Below the pieces are notes generated by a model that worked only from the letters and a program-made list of their open reading frames with translations, ran no database searches and was not told the origin of the DNA. Positions 48,328-56,615 of a stretch of DNA of 64,000 bases are shown piece after piece. Source of the DNA: Microterricola viridarii (lineage in GTDB: Bacteria > Actinomycetota > Actinomycetes > Actinomycetales > Microbacteriaceae); the NCBI RefSeq assembly GCF_001542775.1, contig NZ_CP014145.1:496001-560000 (forward strand), read 5' to 3'. The position numbers and the translations under genes are program-made. Each line of letters opens with the position of its first letter. Position 1 is the stretch's first letter.

Positions 48328-49211
48328 AGCCCAATTACCGCCGTTTCGACGTCACCGTCGCCGGCATCCGCCCCCTCAGCCCCCACTTCACCCGGGTCAC
48401 CTTCGCCGGCCCCGACCTGAACGAGTGGGGCTGGTACGGCGCCGACCAGCGCATCAAGGTGGTGCTGCCCGGCGAGATCTGGCGCACGTACACGATCCGC
48501 GCGGCGCGCTCCGCCCTGCGTGAGGTCGACGTGGACTTCGTCAGCCACGGGCTCACCGGCCCGGCCACGCGCTGGCTGGCCGGTGCGGCCGTCGGCGACG
48601 CCCTCTCCCTGATCGGGCCGGATGCCACCAGCGGGGCCGAACCGGACGGCTACGTCTGGCGGCCCGGCACCGCGCGCACCCTGCTGCTCGCCGCGGACGA
48701 GACGGCCGTTCCCGCTGTCGCCGTGATCCTTGAGGGGCTACCGGCGGATGCCACCGGGCACGTGTTCCTCGAGGTGCCGAGCGCCGGCGACGCGCTGCCG
48801 CTGACCGCGCCGGCCGGGGTGCAGATCACCTGGCTGCCGCGCAGCACCGACGATGGGCACGAGAATGAGCCGCTGCCATTCGGCGGCGCACTGGTTCCGG
48901 CCGTCACGGCGTGGGCCGACGCCTGGGCGGAGAGCTGCGCGCAGCCGGCCCCTGCCGCGGATGCCGCCGGCGAGGAGCCGGCCGCGGAGCCCGCCTCGGA
49001 CGGCGAGTACGAGATCCTCTGGGAGGTGCCGGAGGAGTCCGAACCGGTCGGGGCGCCGGAGCAGCCGGCATCCGCCGATCTCTACGCCTGGATGGCCGGA
49101 GAGGCGGGCGCGATCACCGGGCTGCGCCGCCACCTCGTGCGCGAGCGCGGCGTCGACCGCAAGCAGGTCGCCTTCATGGGCTACTGGAAGCTCGGCCGTT
49201 CAGAGAACTAG
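48324..49211 (+). CDS. Siderophore-interacting protein (FAD ferric-siderophore reductase)
   Basis: Cytoplasmic flavoprotein of the SIP family that releases iron from imported siderophores by reduction. The 295-residue protein has the FAD-binding barrel with FTRVTFAGPDL and the flavin motif RTYTIRAAR (about 55-63), VDFVSHGLTGPATRWL, then the NAD(P)-like domain with LLLAADETAVPAVAVIL and a C-terminal WMAGEAGAITGLRRHL and YWKLGRSEN. Between about 195 and 245 is an Ala/Glu/Pro-rich insertion not needed for the fold. Start overlaps the permease stop (ATGA). Last gene of the DtxR-controlled operon. Confidence 0.92.
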   Translation: MKPNYRRFDVTVAGIRPLSPHFTRVTFAGPDLNEWGWYGADQRIKVVLPGEIWRTYTIRAARSALREVDVDFVSHGLTGPATRWLAGAAVGDALSLIGPDATSGAEPDGYVWRPGTARTLLLAADETAVPAVAVILEGLPADATGHVFLEVPSAGDALPLTAPAGVQITWLPRSTDDGHENEPLPFGGALVPAVTAWADAWAESCAQPAPAADAAGEEPAAEPASDGEYEILWEVPEESEPVGAPEQPASADLYAWMAGEAGAITGLRRHLVRERGVDRKQVAFMGYWKLGRSEN

Positions 49212-49249
49212 CGGTGCCGCCCTGTCGCGCCGCCGCGAGCCTGTGAGTA

Positions 49250-49294
49250 TGTCAGTTTGGATTGACAGGTCGAGAATGTCAGTTCAGACTGACA
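49250..49294. promoter_or_regulatory. Two palindromic operators forming the HTH/Clp-N promoter
   Basis: TGTCAGTTTGGATTGACA (49250-49267) and TGTCAGTTCAGACTGACA (49277-49294) are two near-identical palindromes (TGTCAGT-N4-ACTGACA; the first has one mismatch), 27 bp centre to centre. The right half of the first supplies a perfect -35, TTGACA (49262-49267), and the second holds the -10, CAGACT (49285-49290), 17 bp away. The ATG follows 7 nt later. Any protein reading this palindrome must compete directly with RNA polymerase. Confidence 0.75.
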
Positions 49295-49297
49295 AGC

Positions 49298-49513
49298 ATG
49301 GATCCCTTGGATGTTGACCAGCTCCGCACCGCCGACCCGGCAACAGGGCTGCGCGCCGTCACCGCTTTGCATCGACTTGCCGAGCGCATTGAGGCGACGC
49401 ATGTCGCGGCGGCGCGCAGAGCCGGGTGGTCCTGGGAACAGATCGGTGATGCACTCGGTGTCACCCGCCAGTCGGTGCACGCCAAGTACGGAAAGCGAGA
49501 AAGCGATGTTTGA
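49298..49513 (+). CDS. Small HTH protein of the HTH/Clp-N module
   Basis: A 71-residue DNA-binding protein: a helical N-terminus with the pattern DPATGLRAVTALHRLAERIE, then AARRAGWSWEQIGDALGVTR and SVHAKYGKR, a clear helix-turn-helix with the recognition helix near residue 55. It most likely binds the two palindromes immediately upstream, which also form its promoter, giving autoregulation; this is inference. It overlaps the Clp-N gene by 8 bp, so the two are coupled. I recognise the architecture from actinobacterial genomes but know of no studied example. Confidence 0.8.
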   Translation: MDPLDVDQLRTADPATGLRAVTALHRLAERIEATHVAAARRAGWSWEQIGDALGVTRQSVHAKYGKRESDV

Positions 49514-49970
49514 GCGATTCAGCCGCTCGGCCAGGGCAGCCGTCGAGGATGCCGTCTACGAAGCGGTGCGGCGCGGCGACCGGCGGGTCGGCACCGACCA
49601 CCTGCTGCTCGCCCTGCTCGCAGACGAGGAGCTGGCGAAGCTCGTCGGTGTTGACGCCGCGGCGGCGCAGGACGCCGTCGACCGGCTCGATCGCTCCGCA
49701 CTCGCCGCCGTCGGCGTCTCGCTGGGCGAGTTCCAACACACCCCCGTCGCCCGGTCCGCCCGGCACAGCGCGTCGATGAGCGCCGGCGCGAAGTCGGTTC
49801 TCAGGCGGTCCCTCGCCGCCGCGGTGTCCGAGACGGCACGGGCCATCACCTCCCGGCATCTGCTGCTCGCGCTGCTCGAGAGGGACGCCCCAGACCCCGC
49901 CGCCGCGCTGCTCGCCGCCCTGCCTGTTGACCGCGCGACCCTCAGGGAACGAGTGGCGCACGCCGGCTAG
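49506..49970 (+). CDS. Stand-alone Clp N-terminal domain protein
   Basis: A 154-residue protein with two Clp-N repeats and nothing else: FERFSRSARAAVEDAVYEAV with GTDHLLLALLADEELAKLVG (about 1-60), and SAGAKSVLRRSLAAAVSETA with ITSRHLLLALLERDAPDPAA (about 85-140). In ClpA/ClpC this domain docks substrates and adaptors; here there is no AAA ATPase, so it could act as a decoy, an adaptor or an inhibitor of the Clp machine. Its start codon lies inside the HTH gene. ClpS-like or ClpC-binding partners are not encoded nearby. Confidence 0.85.
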   Translation: MFERFSRSARAAVEDAVYEAVRRGDRRVGTDHLLLALLADEELAKLVGVDAAAAQDAVDRLDRSALAAVGVSLGEFQHTPVARSARHSASMSAGAKSVLRRSLAAAVSETARAITSRHLLLALLERDAPDPAAALLAALPVDRATLRERVAHAG

Positions 49971-50005
49971 CGGCGCGCCGCAGGCCGACGGCGCCCGATT
50001 GGGGT

Positions 50006-50866
50006 CTAGCCCTTCACCGCGCCGGCGGTGAGCCCGGACTGCCAGTAGCGCTGCAGCACGAAGAACAGCACGACCAGAGGTAGAACGCTGAGCAATGCGC
50101 CCTGCAGGACGGCGCCATACTGCGGGCTGAAGTAGCTCATCATGCCGTACAGGCCGAGGGTCACCGGCTTCAGCTCCGCGCTGTTGATCATCATCAGCGG
50201 CAGCAGGAAGTTGTTCCACGTGGCCACGAAGATGAACAGGAAGATCGTCACCATCGCCGGCGCGATCAGGCGCAGCACGAGGGTGAAGAACGTCCGCACC
50301 TCGCCGGAGCCGTCCAGGCGCGAGGCCTCGAGCAGTTCGTCCGGTACGCCGGCATCGACGAACATGCGGCCGAGGAACACGCCGAACGGGCTGACGCAGG
50401 AGGGGATGATCACCGCCCAGATCGTGTTCGTCAGGCCGAGGCCGTTGAAGAAGATGTACAGCGGCACGGTGAGCAGCGCGATCGGCATGAGCAGGCCGCC
50501 AAGGATGGCGAGCTGGATGCCGGCTTTGCCCGGCATCCGGAACTTGGCCAGGGCGTAGCCGGCGCTCACCGAGACCAGGGTGCCCAGCACGCCCGCGACG
50601 GTCGAGTAGAGCATCGAGTTGCCGACCCAGCGCCAGAAGTTGCCCTGCGTCCACGACATGAGCGCGGTGTAGTTCTCGACGATGTTGTTGCCGGCGAAGA
50701 GCAGCCCGTTCGAGGAGATCAGGTCGGGGTTGCTCTTCGTCGACGAGACGATCAGCCAGTACACGGGGGCGAGGAACATGACCGCAGCGGCGATCAGCAC
50801 GATGCGGGTGATGGCGCGGGTCGAGGACGACGGCCGCAGCGACGGGGGAGTGGTGATGGTGGCCAT
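50006..50866 (-). CDS. Sugar ABC transporter permease, MalG type
   Basis: CUT1-family permease. About 286 residues from the ATG at 50866, with six helices and the EAA coupling loop LLEASRLDGSGEVRTFFTLV; the N-terminus is short and basic. Follows the MalF-type gene after 1 bp. No ATPase is encoded in the operon, as is common in actinobacteria, where a shared MsiK-type ATPase serves several sugar importers. Confidence 0.9.
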   Translation of the reverse strand: MATITTPPSLRPSSSTRAITRIVLIAAAVMFLAPVYWLIVSSTKSNPDLISSNGLLFAGNNIVENYTALMSWTQGNFWRWVGNSMLYSTVAGVLGTLVSVSAGYALAKFRMPGKAGIQLAILGGLLMPIALLTVPLYIFFNGLGLTNTIWAVIIPSCVSPFGVFLGRMFVDAGVPDELLEASRLDGSGEVRTFFTLVLRLIAPAMVTIFLFIFVATWNNFLLPLMMINSAELKPVTLGLYGMMSYFSPQYGAVLQGALLSVLPLVVLFFVLQRYWQSGLTAGAVKG

Positions 50867-50867
50867 G

Positions 50868-51890
50868 TCAGCGAGTGCTCCGCTTCTGAACGAGGGCAAA
50901 GATGGCGGCGAGGATTCCCGCGATGAGCGCCATCGAGATCGAGACGGCGGATGCCGGTCCGGCACCCGATGGGCTGGTGGTGCCCATCATCGAGCTGTAG
51001 GCCAGCATCATCGGCGTGTAGTCGTTGCCCATCCACGGGTTCACCGCGGCGAGCACGGTCGGCTCGTTGAACAGCTGCACCGTTCCGATGATCGACAGGA
51101 GCACGGCGAGCAGAGTGGCCTGGCCCACCATGGGCACCTTGATGCGGCGCACGATGGCGAACTCGCTCGCGCCGTCGAGGCGTGCGGCCTCGTAGAGGTC
51201 GTGCGGGATGGCCTGCAGGGCGGCCAGGAAGATCAGCATGTTGTAGCCCATGAAGGTCCAGGTGGTCATCGTCGCCATGGACGCGATGATGGTGCCGGGG
51301 GCGAAGAAGTCGATGGTCAGGTCGACGGGGCTGCCGAGCAGCGCCGCCAGTGCGTCCGACAGTGCGACGAGCGCCTGGTTGATCGGCGAGAAGCCGGGGC
51401 TGAAGATGTAGGTCCAGACCAGGGCGGCGATGACGCCGGGGATCGCGTACGGCAGGAAGTAGGCGAGCCTGAAGAACGCTACTCGCCTGACGATGAACGA
51501 GTCGAGCAGCAGAGCGAGGATCAGCGCGCCGCCGAGCATGACCGGGATCTGGACGGCGCCGAAGAGGAGAACCCGGCCCATGCCCTCCCAGAAGATGGCG
51601 TTGCCCAGCACCTGGGCGTAGTTGTCGAGGAACGCGAAGGTCTCGACGAGCCCGCCCCCGCCGTAGAGGGAGTCTCCCGCTGCCTTCTCGGTGAAGAAAG
51701 AGGAGCGGATCGACACGAGGATCGGCACAACGAAGGTCAGCGCGAAGAGGATCGCGAACGGGGCGAAGAAGCCCCAGCCGATGCGCCCCTCGCGCCACCG
51801 GCGCCGTCTGTTGGCCTCTGCGCGCTGCTCACTCGCCAGGCGCTCTGGGGCCACTGGCCTCGTTAGCGTGCTCATCGTCGACTCGCTCAT
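50868..51890 (-). CDS. Sugar ABC transporter permease, MalF type
   Basis: CUT1-family permease of about 340 residues. A charged cytoplasmic N-terminus (EQRAEANRRRRWREG) precedes six to seven helices; the coupling loop is LYEAARLDGASEFAIVRRIK. The ATG at 51890 follows GGAAG; another in-frame ATG is at 51875. Second gene of the operon after the binding protein, from which it is separated by a strong hairpin. Confidence 0.9.
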   Translation of the reverse strand: MSESTMSTLTRPVAPERLASEQRAEANRRRRWREGRIGWGFFAPFAILFALTFVVPILVSIRSSFFTEKAAGDSLYGGGGLVETFAFLDNYAQVLGNAIFWEGMGRVLLFGAVQIPVMLGGALILALLLDSFIVRRVAFFRLAYFLPYAIPGVIAALVWTYIFSPGFSPINQALVALSDALAALLGSPVDLTIDFFAPGTIIASMATMTTWTFMGYNMLIFLAALQAIPHDLYEAARLDGASEFAIVRRIKVPMVGQATLLAVLLSIIGTVQLFNEPTVLAAVNPWMGNDYTPMMLAYSSMMGTTSPSGAGPASAVSISMALIAGILAAIFALVQKRSTR

Positions 51891-51913
51891 CTCGTTGCTT
51901 CCGGAATGATGAT

Positions 51914-51951
51914 GTCGGCGCGGCATGCACTGCTGTGCATGCCGCGCCGAC
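51914..51951 (-). terminator. 17-bp intercistronic hairpin after sugar-binding protein gene
   Basis: GTCGGCGCGGCATGCAC (51914-51930) pairs perfectly with its complement at 51935-51951 around TGCT. Lying between the binding-protein gene and the permease genes, it should favour high expression of the binding protein. Confidence 0.75.
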
Positions 51952-51969
51952 GGTTCAGAGGGTACTGCG

Positions 51970-53283
51970 CTACTTCGCGACCGGCAGGCCGGCGCTCTCA
52001 AGCGCGGCGATGGCGGACTTCTCCGCGGCGGCGAAGATGTCTGACACGGGCGCGGTGCCCTGCCCTGCGGCATCCGCAGCCTTGACCATGTCACCGTTGA
52101 TCGCCGGGAAGCCGGGGATGTAGATGAAGTCCGGGCTGAGCGACTCGTTCGCGGCGGCGAGCACCGAGAACACGTCCTGGCCGCCGTAGAAGGACTTGAT
52201 GGCGTCAGGCGTGGTCATGGCGCCCTTGGCGGCGACGACGAGGCCCTGCGAGACGAGCGGGTCGATCTGGGTGTTGAACCAGTTGTTGAACTCCATCGCC
52301 TCGGCGGGGTGCGCGCAGCCCTTCATCACGGCAACGCCGGAGCCGCCGTCGGGTCCCGTCATCTGCGTGGCGCCGAAGGTCGGCAGCTCGACGACGGCCC
52401 ACTGGCCCTCGTTGGCCGAGCCGGCCATGTCGCCGGCGAGCAGCGGGGCCTCCCACGCGGCGCCGATGGTGCCGATCAGGGTCTGGTCGACGAGTGCCTG
52501 CTTGAACTCGTCGCCCCAGCGGTTCGCGACGAGGGTGCTCTTGGAGTCGATGAGACCCTGCCAGAACGAGGCGACCTTCGCGGTGCCCGCGTCGGAGACG
52601 TCGACGCTCCACTTGCCGTCCTTCGCCTGGAACCAGGCGGCGCCGGCGGCGGCCGTCTGGCCGGAGAGCCAGTACTGGGCCTCATCGGGCTGGAACGCGA
52701 CGGCGTACTTGCCGGCGGCAGCGGCAGCCGTTGTGGCGGCGGCGAGCTCGTCGGCCGTGGTGGGAACCGTGAGGCCCAGGCGCTCGAACTCGGCGGCGTT
52801 GTAGTAGTAGACGAGGGGGCCGGTGTCCTGCGGCAGGCCGACCGTCTCGCCGTTGACCGTCATGAGCGCGACGGCGCCGGCGGAGAAGTTGCCGACGTAG
52901 TCCTTTGCGACGTCGGTCACGTTCTCGAGCATGCCCTCGGTGTACATGGTGGGCACCTCGGCGTAGCCGAGCTGCGCGAGGCAGGACACGCTGCCGGCCT
53001 TGACATCGGCCTTGAGCTTGGTGAGCATCTCGGCGGCCTTGCCGTCGAACTTGGTCGCGGTGACCTGCACGCCGGGGTGCGCGGTGTTCCACTCGGCGAT
53101 GATGTCGGCGACCTTGGTCATGCCCTCACCATCGGGGAGGCGGTGCAGGTAGTCGATCGTGATCGACTCGGCCGGCGCTGCCTCCTCTCCGGAGGTGCCC
53201 GTGCCGGTGGAACACGCGGTGACGCCGAACAGCATTGTCGCGGCTGCGGCGATTCCCATGGTGCGAATAGCAACTGATTTCAT
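51970..53283 (-). CDS. Sugar ABC transporter substrate-binding lipoprotein
   Basis: Family 1 extracellular binding protein, 437 residues. Signal peptide MKSVAIRTMGIAAAATMLF, lipobox VTAC (Cys about 24). The mature protein opens ITIDYLHRLPDGEGMTKVAD, the standard first strand and helix of CUT1 binding proteins, and has VYYYNAAEFERLGLTVP-like LVYYYNAAEFERLGL further on. First gene of the operon with a strong promoter at 53389-53359 and a leader of about 70 nt. With a GH35 beta-galactosidase and ROK regulator divergently next to it, a galactoside or galacto-oligosaccharide is the likely ligand (inference). Confidence 0.9.
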   Translation of the reverse strand: MKSVAIRTMGIAAAATMLFGVTACSTGTGTSGEEAAPAESITIDYLHRLPDGEGMTKVADIIAEWNTAHPGVQVTATKFDGKAAEMLTKLKADVKAGSVSCLAQLGYAEVPTMYTEGMLENVTDVAKDYVGNFSAGAVALMTVNGETVGLPQDTGPLVYYYNAAEFERLGLTVPTTADELAAATTAAAAAGKYAVAFQPDEAQYWLSGQTAAAGAAWFQAKDGKWSVDVSDAGTAKVASFWQGLIDSKSTLVANRWGDEFKQALVDQTLIGTIGAAWEAPLLAGDMAGSANEGQWAVVELPTFGATQMTGPDGGSGVAVMKGCAHPAEAMEFNNWFNTQIDPLVSQGLVVAAKGAMTTPDAIKSFYGGQDVFSVLAAANESLSPDFIYIPGFPAINGDMVKAADAAGQGTAPVSDIFAAAEKSAIAALESAGLPVAK

Positions 53284-53358
53284 GTGGATTCACTTTCTCG
53301 GTGTGCGCTCTGAGGAATCCAAATGGCCTCATCCTCGAAGCATTGCTAAATCATTTGA

Positions 53359-53389
53359 ATAATACCCGAACTAATTACTTCAATGTCAA
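53359..53389 (-). promoter_or_regulatory. Sugar ABC operon promoter, TTGACA-N19-TATTAT
   Basis: On the - strand TTGACA (53389-53384) and TATTAT (53364-53359) are 19 bp apart in the most AT-rich part of this intergenic region. It is divergent from the ROK gene, whose product is the obvious candidate repressor. Confidence 0.65.
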
Positions 53390-53445
53390 GATGGAGTTTC
53401 AACAAATGGGATTCACCGACGGATCGCCAGTGGAGGCAGGCCGAG

Positions 53446-54660
53446 ATGAGCGGGCGAGTAGACCAGGCCGAGATGCGGCGCGCGAACATGAGCCTGATGC
53501 TGCGCAGCCTGCGCAGCGGCGACCCACGCTCGCGTGCCCGGCTGGCGACGGAGACCGGGCTCTCCAAGGGCACCACCTCGACACTGATTGCCGATCTGGT
53601 CGGGCTCGGCCTGGTCCGCGAGGATGAGCGTGAGCGCACGGGTGCCGTCGGGCGCCCCGGAACTGCGATCGCGATCGACGGTGGCCGCGTCTTCGGCGTC
53701 GGCATGGAGATCAACGTCGACTACCTCGCTCTGACGGTCGTCGACCTGCGCGGCCGCACCGTGCACAGTGCGGTCGCCGCCTTGGATATCGCCAGCACCC
53801 CGGTCTCCGAGGTGCTGGACCAGCTCGCTCGGCTCATCGAGGACGCGATCCGCCTCGCCCGGGCCAGGGGTGGCCAGATCGTCGGCATCGGCATCGGCGC
53901 CCCCGGAATCGTCGACCTCGACTCCGGTTCGGTGCGGTTCGCGCCGAACCTGGGCTGGCACGGGGTGGCCGTCGCGCGGGAGCTCGCGGCCAGGCTCGGC
54001 CCGGCCGCCCCGCCGATCAGGCTCGAGAACGACTCGAAACTCGGCGCCGTCGCCGAGTTCTCGGTGCGCGAGAACCAGGAGATCGAGGATCTGCTCTACC
54101 TCTCCGCCGACGTCGGCGTCGGCGCGGGAATCGTGGCCGGCGGGCGCCTGATGCGCGGCTGGTCCGGCTTCTCCGGCGAGGTCGGGCACCTCCCGATCGG
54201 ACCGCAGGGCGTCGCCTGTCCGTGCGGGCGAACCGGCTGCTGGGAGCTCAACGTCGGCCTCAACGCCTTCCTCGCGCTGGCCGCGGAGCCCGGCGACGTC
54301 GTGCACGACCGCTCGGTGCCGCTGGAGGAACGGCTGCGCATCCTGCGCGGGCGCGCAGACAGCGGCGACGGCCGCGTGCTCGCCGCGCTGTCTGCGATCG
54401 CCACGAACTTGTCGATCGGGCTCTCTGTGCTCGTTGACGTGCTGAACCCGCGCATGATCGTGCTCGGAGGGTACTTCCCCTCCTTCAGCGACTTCCTCAT
54501 CGCGCCGATCACCGCCGCTCTCGAGGCGCGCCGGATGGACCTCGGCAGCTCGGCGATCCTCGTCGGCTCCAAGCTCGGGTTGACGTCGGCGGCGCGCGGC
54601 GGCGCGCAGCTGGTGCTCGAGGACGTCTTCGACGACCCGACGCTCGCCAGCGCCGTCTAG
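53446..54660 (+). CDS. ROK-family transcriptional regulator
   Basis: Sugar-responsive repressor with an N-terminal winged HTH (LRSLRSGDPRSRARLATETG, LSKGTTSTLIADLVGLGLV; about 20-70) and a ROK sugar-binding domain: GVGMEINVDYLALTVVDLRG, IGIGAPGIVD, LSADVGVGAGIVAGG, GEVGHLPIG and the zinc motif CPCGRTGCWE. About 404 residues from the ATG at 53446, which follows GGAGG. It lies between the sugar ABC operon and the GH35 gene, so it most likely controls both. Confidence 0.9.
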   Translation: MSGRVDQAEMRRANMSLMLRSLRSGDPRSRARLATETGLSKGTTSTLIADLVGLGLVREDERERTGAVGRPGTAIAIDGGRVFGVGMEINVDYLALTVVDLRGRTVHSAVAALDIASTPVSEVLDQLARLIEDAIRLARARGGQIVGIGIGAPGIVDLDSGSVRFAPNLGWHGVAVARELAARLGPAAPPIRLENDSKLGAVAEFSVRENQEIEDLLYLSADVGVGAGIVAGGRLMRGWSGFSGEVGHLPIGPQGVACPCGRTGCWELNVGLNAFLALAAEPGDVVHDRSVPLEERLRILRGRADSGDGRVLAALSAIATNLSIGLSVLVDVLNPRMIVLGGYFPSFSDFLIAPITAALEARRMDLGSSAILVGSKLGLTSAARGGAQLVLEDVFDDPTLASAV

Positions 54661-54667
54661 GGCCGTC

Positions 54668-54683
54668 TCCGGCGCTTGCCGGA
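54668..54683 (+). terminator. Short hairpin after ROK gene
   Basis: TCCGGC, GCTT loop, GCCGGA. It is only a 6-bp stem, followed by TTGACA (54685-54690), a possible -35 for the GH35 gene; no good -10 fits it well. Confidence 0.4.
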
Positions 54684-54785
54684 ATTGACATCTGAGGTTG
54701 GTTGTCGGAATAATTCTGGCATCGAACTAATCAGACTTCAGTGGGCGCGCAGCGTTGCGCGTGCCAGCTGCATCAAAGGATGTCC

Positions 54786-56615
54786 ATGAACGCGACCCCC
54801 GACCACTCATCCGCTTCCCGAATCCTGACGGTGCAGGATGGCGCATTCCGGCGAGGCGGCGCAGAGCACCGCATCCTGAGCGGAGCGATTCACTACTTCC
54901 GCGTTCACCCGGAGCTCTGGCACGATCGGCTGCTCCGGCTGCGTGCACTCGGACTGAACACCATCGAGACGTACATCCCCTGGAACTGGCACGAGCGGGT
55001 TCGCGGTGAGATCGACTTCACCGGCCCCCGCGACGTCGCCCGCTTCGTGCAGACGGCCGGCGATCTCGGTTTCGACGTGATCCTGCGCCCCGGCCCCTAC
55101 ATCTGCGCGGAATGGGACTTCGGCGGGCTCCCCGGCTGGCTGATGGCGGAGCCCGGCATAGCTCTGCGCACCATGGACCCCCGCTTCATCGACGCCGCCG
55201 ACGGCTGGTTCGACGCCATCACCGCGGTGATGCGCCCGCTCCTGGCGAGCAACGGCGGCCCCGTCGTCTCGGTGCAGGTCGAGAACGAGTACGGCTCGTT
55301 CGGTGACGACGCCGAGTACGTGCGGCACTGCCGGGACGCCCTCACCTCGCGCGGCATCGACGTGCTGCTGGTGACCTCTGACGGGCCGATCGCTGGCATG
55401 TTCGCCGCGGGCATGGTGGAGGGCGCCCACGCGACCGTCAACTTCGGCTCGCGCACCACCGAGGCCTTCGCCGCGCTGCGCACGGCGCAGCCGGAGGGCC
55501 CGGACATGTGCATGGAGTTCTGGAACGGCTGGTTCGATCACTGGGGCGAGCCGCACCACGTGCGGAGCGCCGCGGACGCCGCGGGAACGCTCGAGGAGAT
55601 GCTGAGCAGCGGCGGCAGCGTCAACTTCTACATGGCTCACGGTGGAACCAACTTCGGCCTGTGGAACGGCTGCAACACCGAGGACGGCAAGCTGCAGCCG
55701 ACCGTCACCAGCTACGACTACGACGCCGCGGTCGGCGAGGCGGGCGAGCTGTCAGAGAAGTTCTACGCATTCCGGGAGATCCTGCGGCGCTACGCGACGC
55801 ACGAGATCCCGGAGCCGCCCGCACTGCCCGGCCGCCTCGCGGCGCAGGAGGCCGCCGTCAGCGAGTGGGTGTCGCTGCGTGACTCGCTCGGCGCCTTCGA
55901 CGCGCCGGAGCGTTCGGCCCTGCCGAGGCAGATGGAGCAGCTCGGCCAGGACCAGGGCCTCGTCTGGTACCAGGCCTCGCCGCTGCTGGACGCCGGTCAG
56001 GTCACGCTGCAGGTGGACGGCCTCGCCGACCGCGCAACCGTGCTGCTGGACGGCGTGGTCGCCGGCATCATCGACCGCAACGACGCCGAGCACACGCTCG
56101 TGGTGCAGACGCGCACCGACGGCCAGCCGACCGAGCTCGTCATCATCGTCGAGAACCAGGGGCGCATCAACTTCGCGGGAGGACTCGGCGAGCACAAGGG
56201 CCTCCGCAGCGTCCGCCAGGGCGCCCGGTTCATCCACGGCTGGACCAGCACCGCACTGCAGATCGGCCAGGACGGCGCGATCGACCCGCTCCGCTTCGAC
56301 GGCTCCGCCGCGGCGGCCGGCCCGGTGTTCGGCCGCAGCACGCTGACCGTCGACGAGCAGGCAGACGGCTTCATCGCCCTGCCCGGCTGGGGCAAGGGCT
56401 TCGTCTGGCTGAACGGCTTCCTGCTTGGCCGCTACTGGGAGCGCGGCCCGCAGGTGACGCTGTATGCGCCTGCCCCGCTCTGGCGGGCCGGCGAGAACGA
56501 GATTGTGGTGCTCGAGATGGAGCGCGCGGGCTCCCGCATCGAGCTGCGCAGCGAGCCAGACCTGGACGGCGGTCGTCGCGCCGGCATCCCGAAGGCCGCC
56601 GAGTTCTTCGACTAA
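54786..56615 (+). CDS. Glycoside hydrolase family 35 beta-galactosidase
   Basis: Retaining beta-galactosidase acting on galactosides, cytoplasmic here since no signal peptide is present. The 609-residue protein has the TIM barrel with ILSGAIHYFRVHPELWHDRL, TIETYIPWNWHE, RPGPYICAEWDFGGLPGWL, the acid/base Glu in VSVQVENEYGSFG (about 168) and the nucleophile Glu in DMCMEFWNGWFDHWGE (about 246), then beta-sandwich domains that close with GFVWLNGFLLGRYW. AAAGGA lies 5 nt before the ATG at 54786. Downstream of the ROK regulator, opposite to the sugar ABC operon: a compact galactoside-utilisation locus. Confidence 0.93.
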   Translation: MNATPDHSSASRILTVQDGAFRRGGAEHRILSGAIHYFRVHPELWHDRLLRLRALGLNTIETYIPWNWHERVRGEIDFTGPRDVARFVQTAGDLGFDVILRPGPYICAEWDFGGLPGWLMAEPGIALRTMDPRFIDAADGWFDAITAVMRPLLASNGGPVVSVQVENEYGSFGDDAEYVRHCRDALTSRGIDVLLVTSDGPIAGMFAAGMVEGAHATVNFGSRTTEAFAALRTAQPEGPDMCMEFWNGWFDHWGEPHHVRSAADAAGTLEEMLSSGGSVNFYMAHGGTNFGLWNGCNTEDGKLQPTVTSYDYDAAVGEAGELSEKFYAFREILRRYATHEIPEPPALPGRLAAQEAAVSEWVSLRDSLGAFDAPERSALPRQMEQLGQDQGLVWYQASPLLDAGQVTLQVDGLADRATVLLDGVVAGIIDRNDAEHTLVVQTRTDGQPTELVIIVENQGRINFAGGLGEHKGLRSVRQGARFIHGWTSTALQIGQDGAIDPLRFDGSAAAAGPVFGRSTLTVDEQADGFIALPGWGKGFVWLNGFLLGRYWERGPQVTLYAPAPLWRAGENEIVVLEMERAGSRIELRSEPDLDGGRRAGIPKAAEFFD

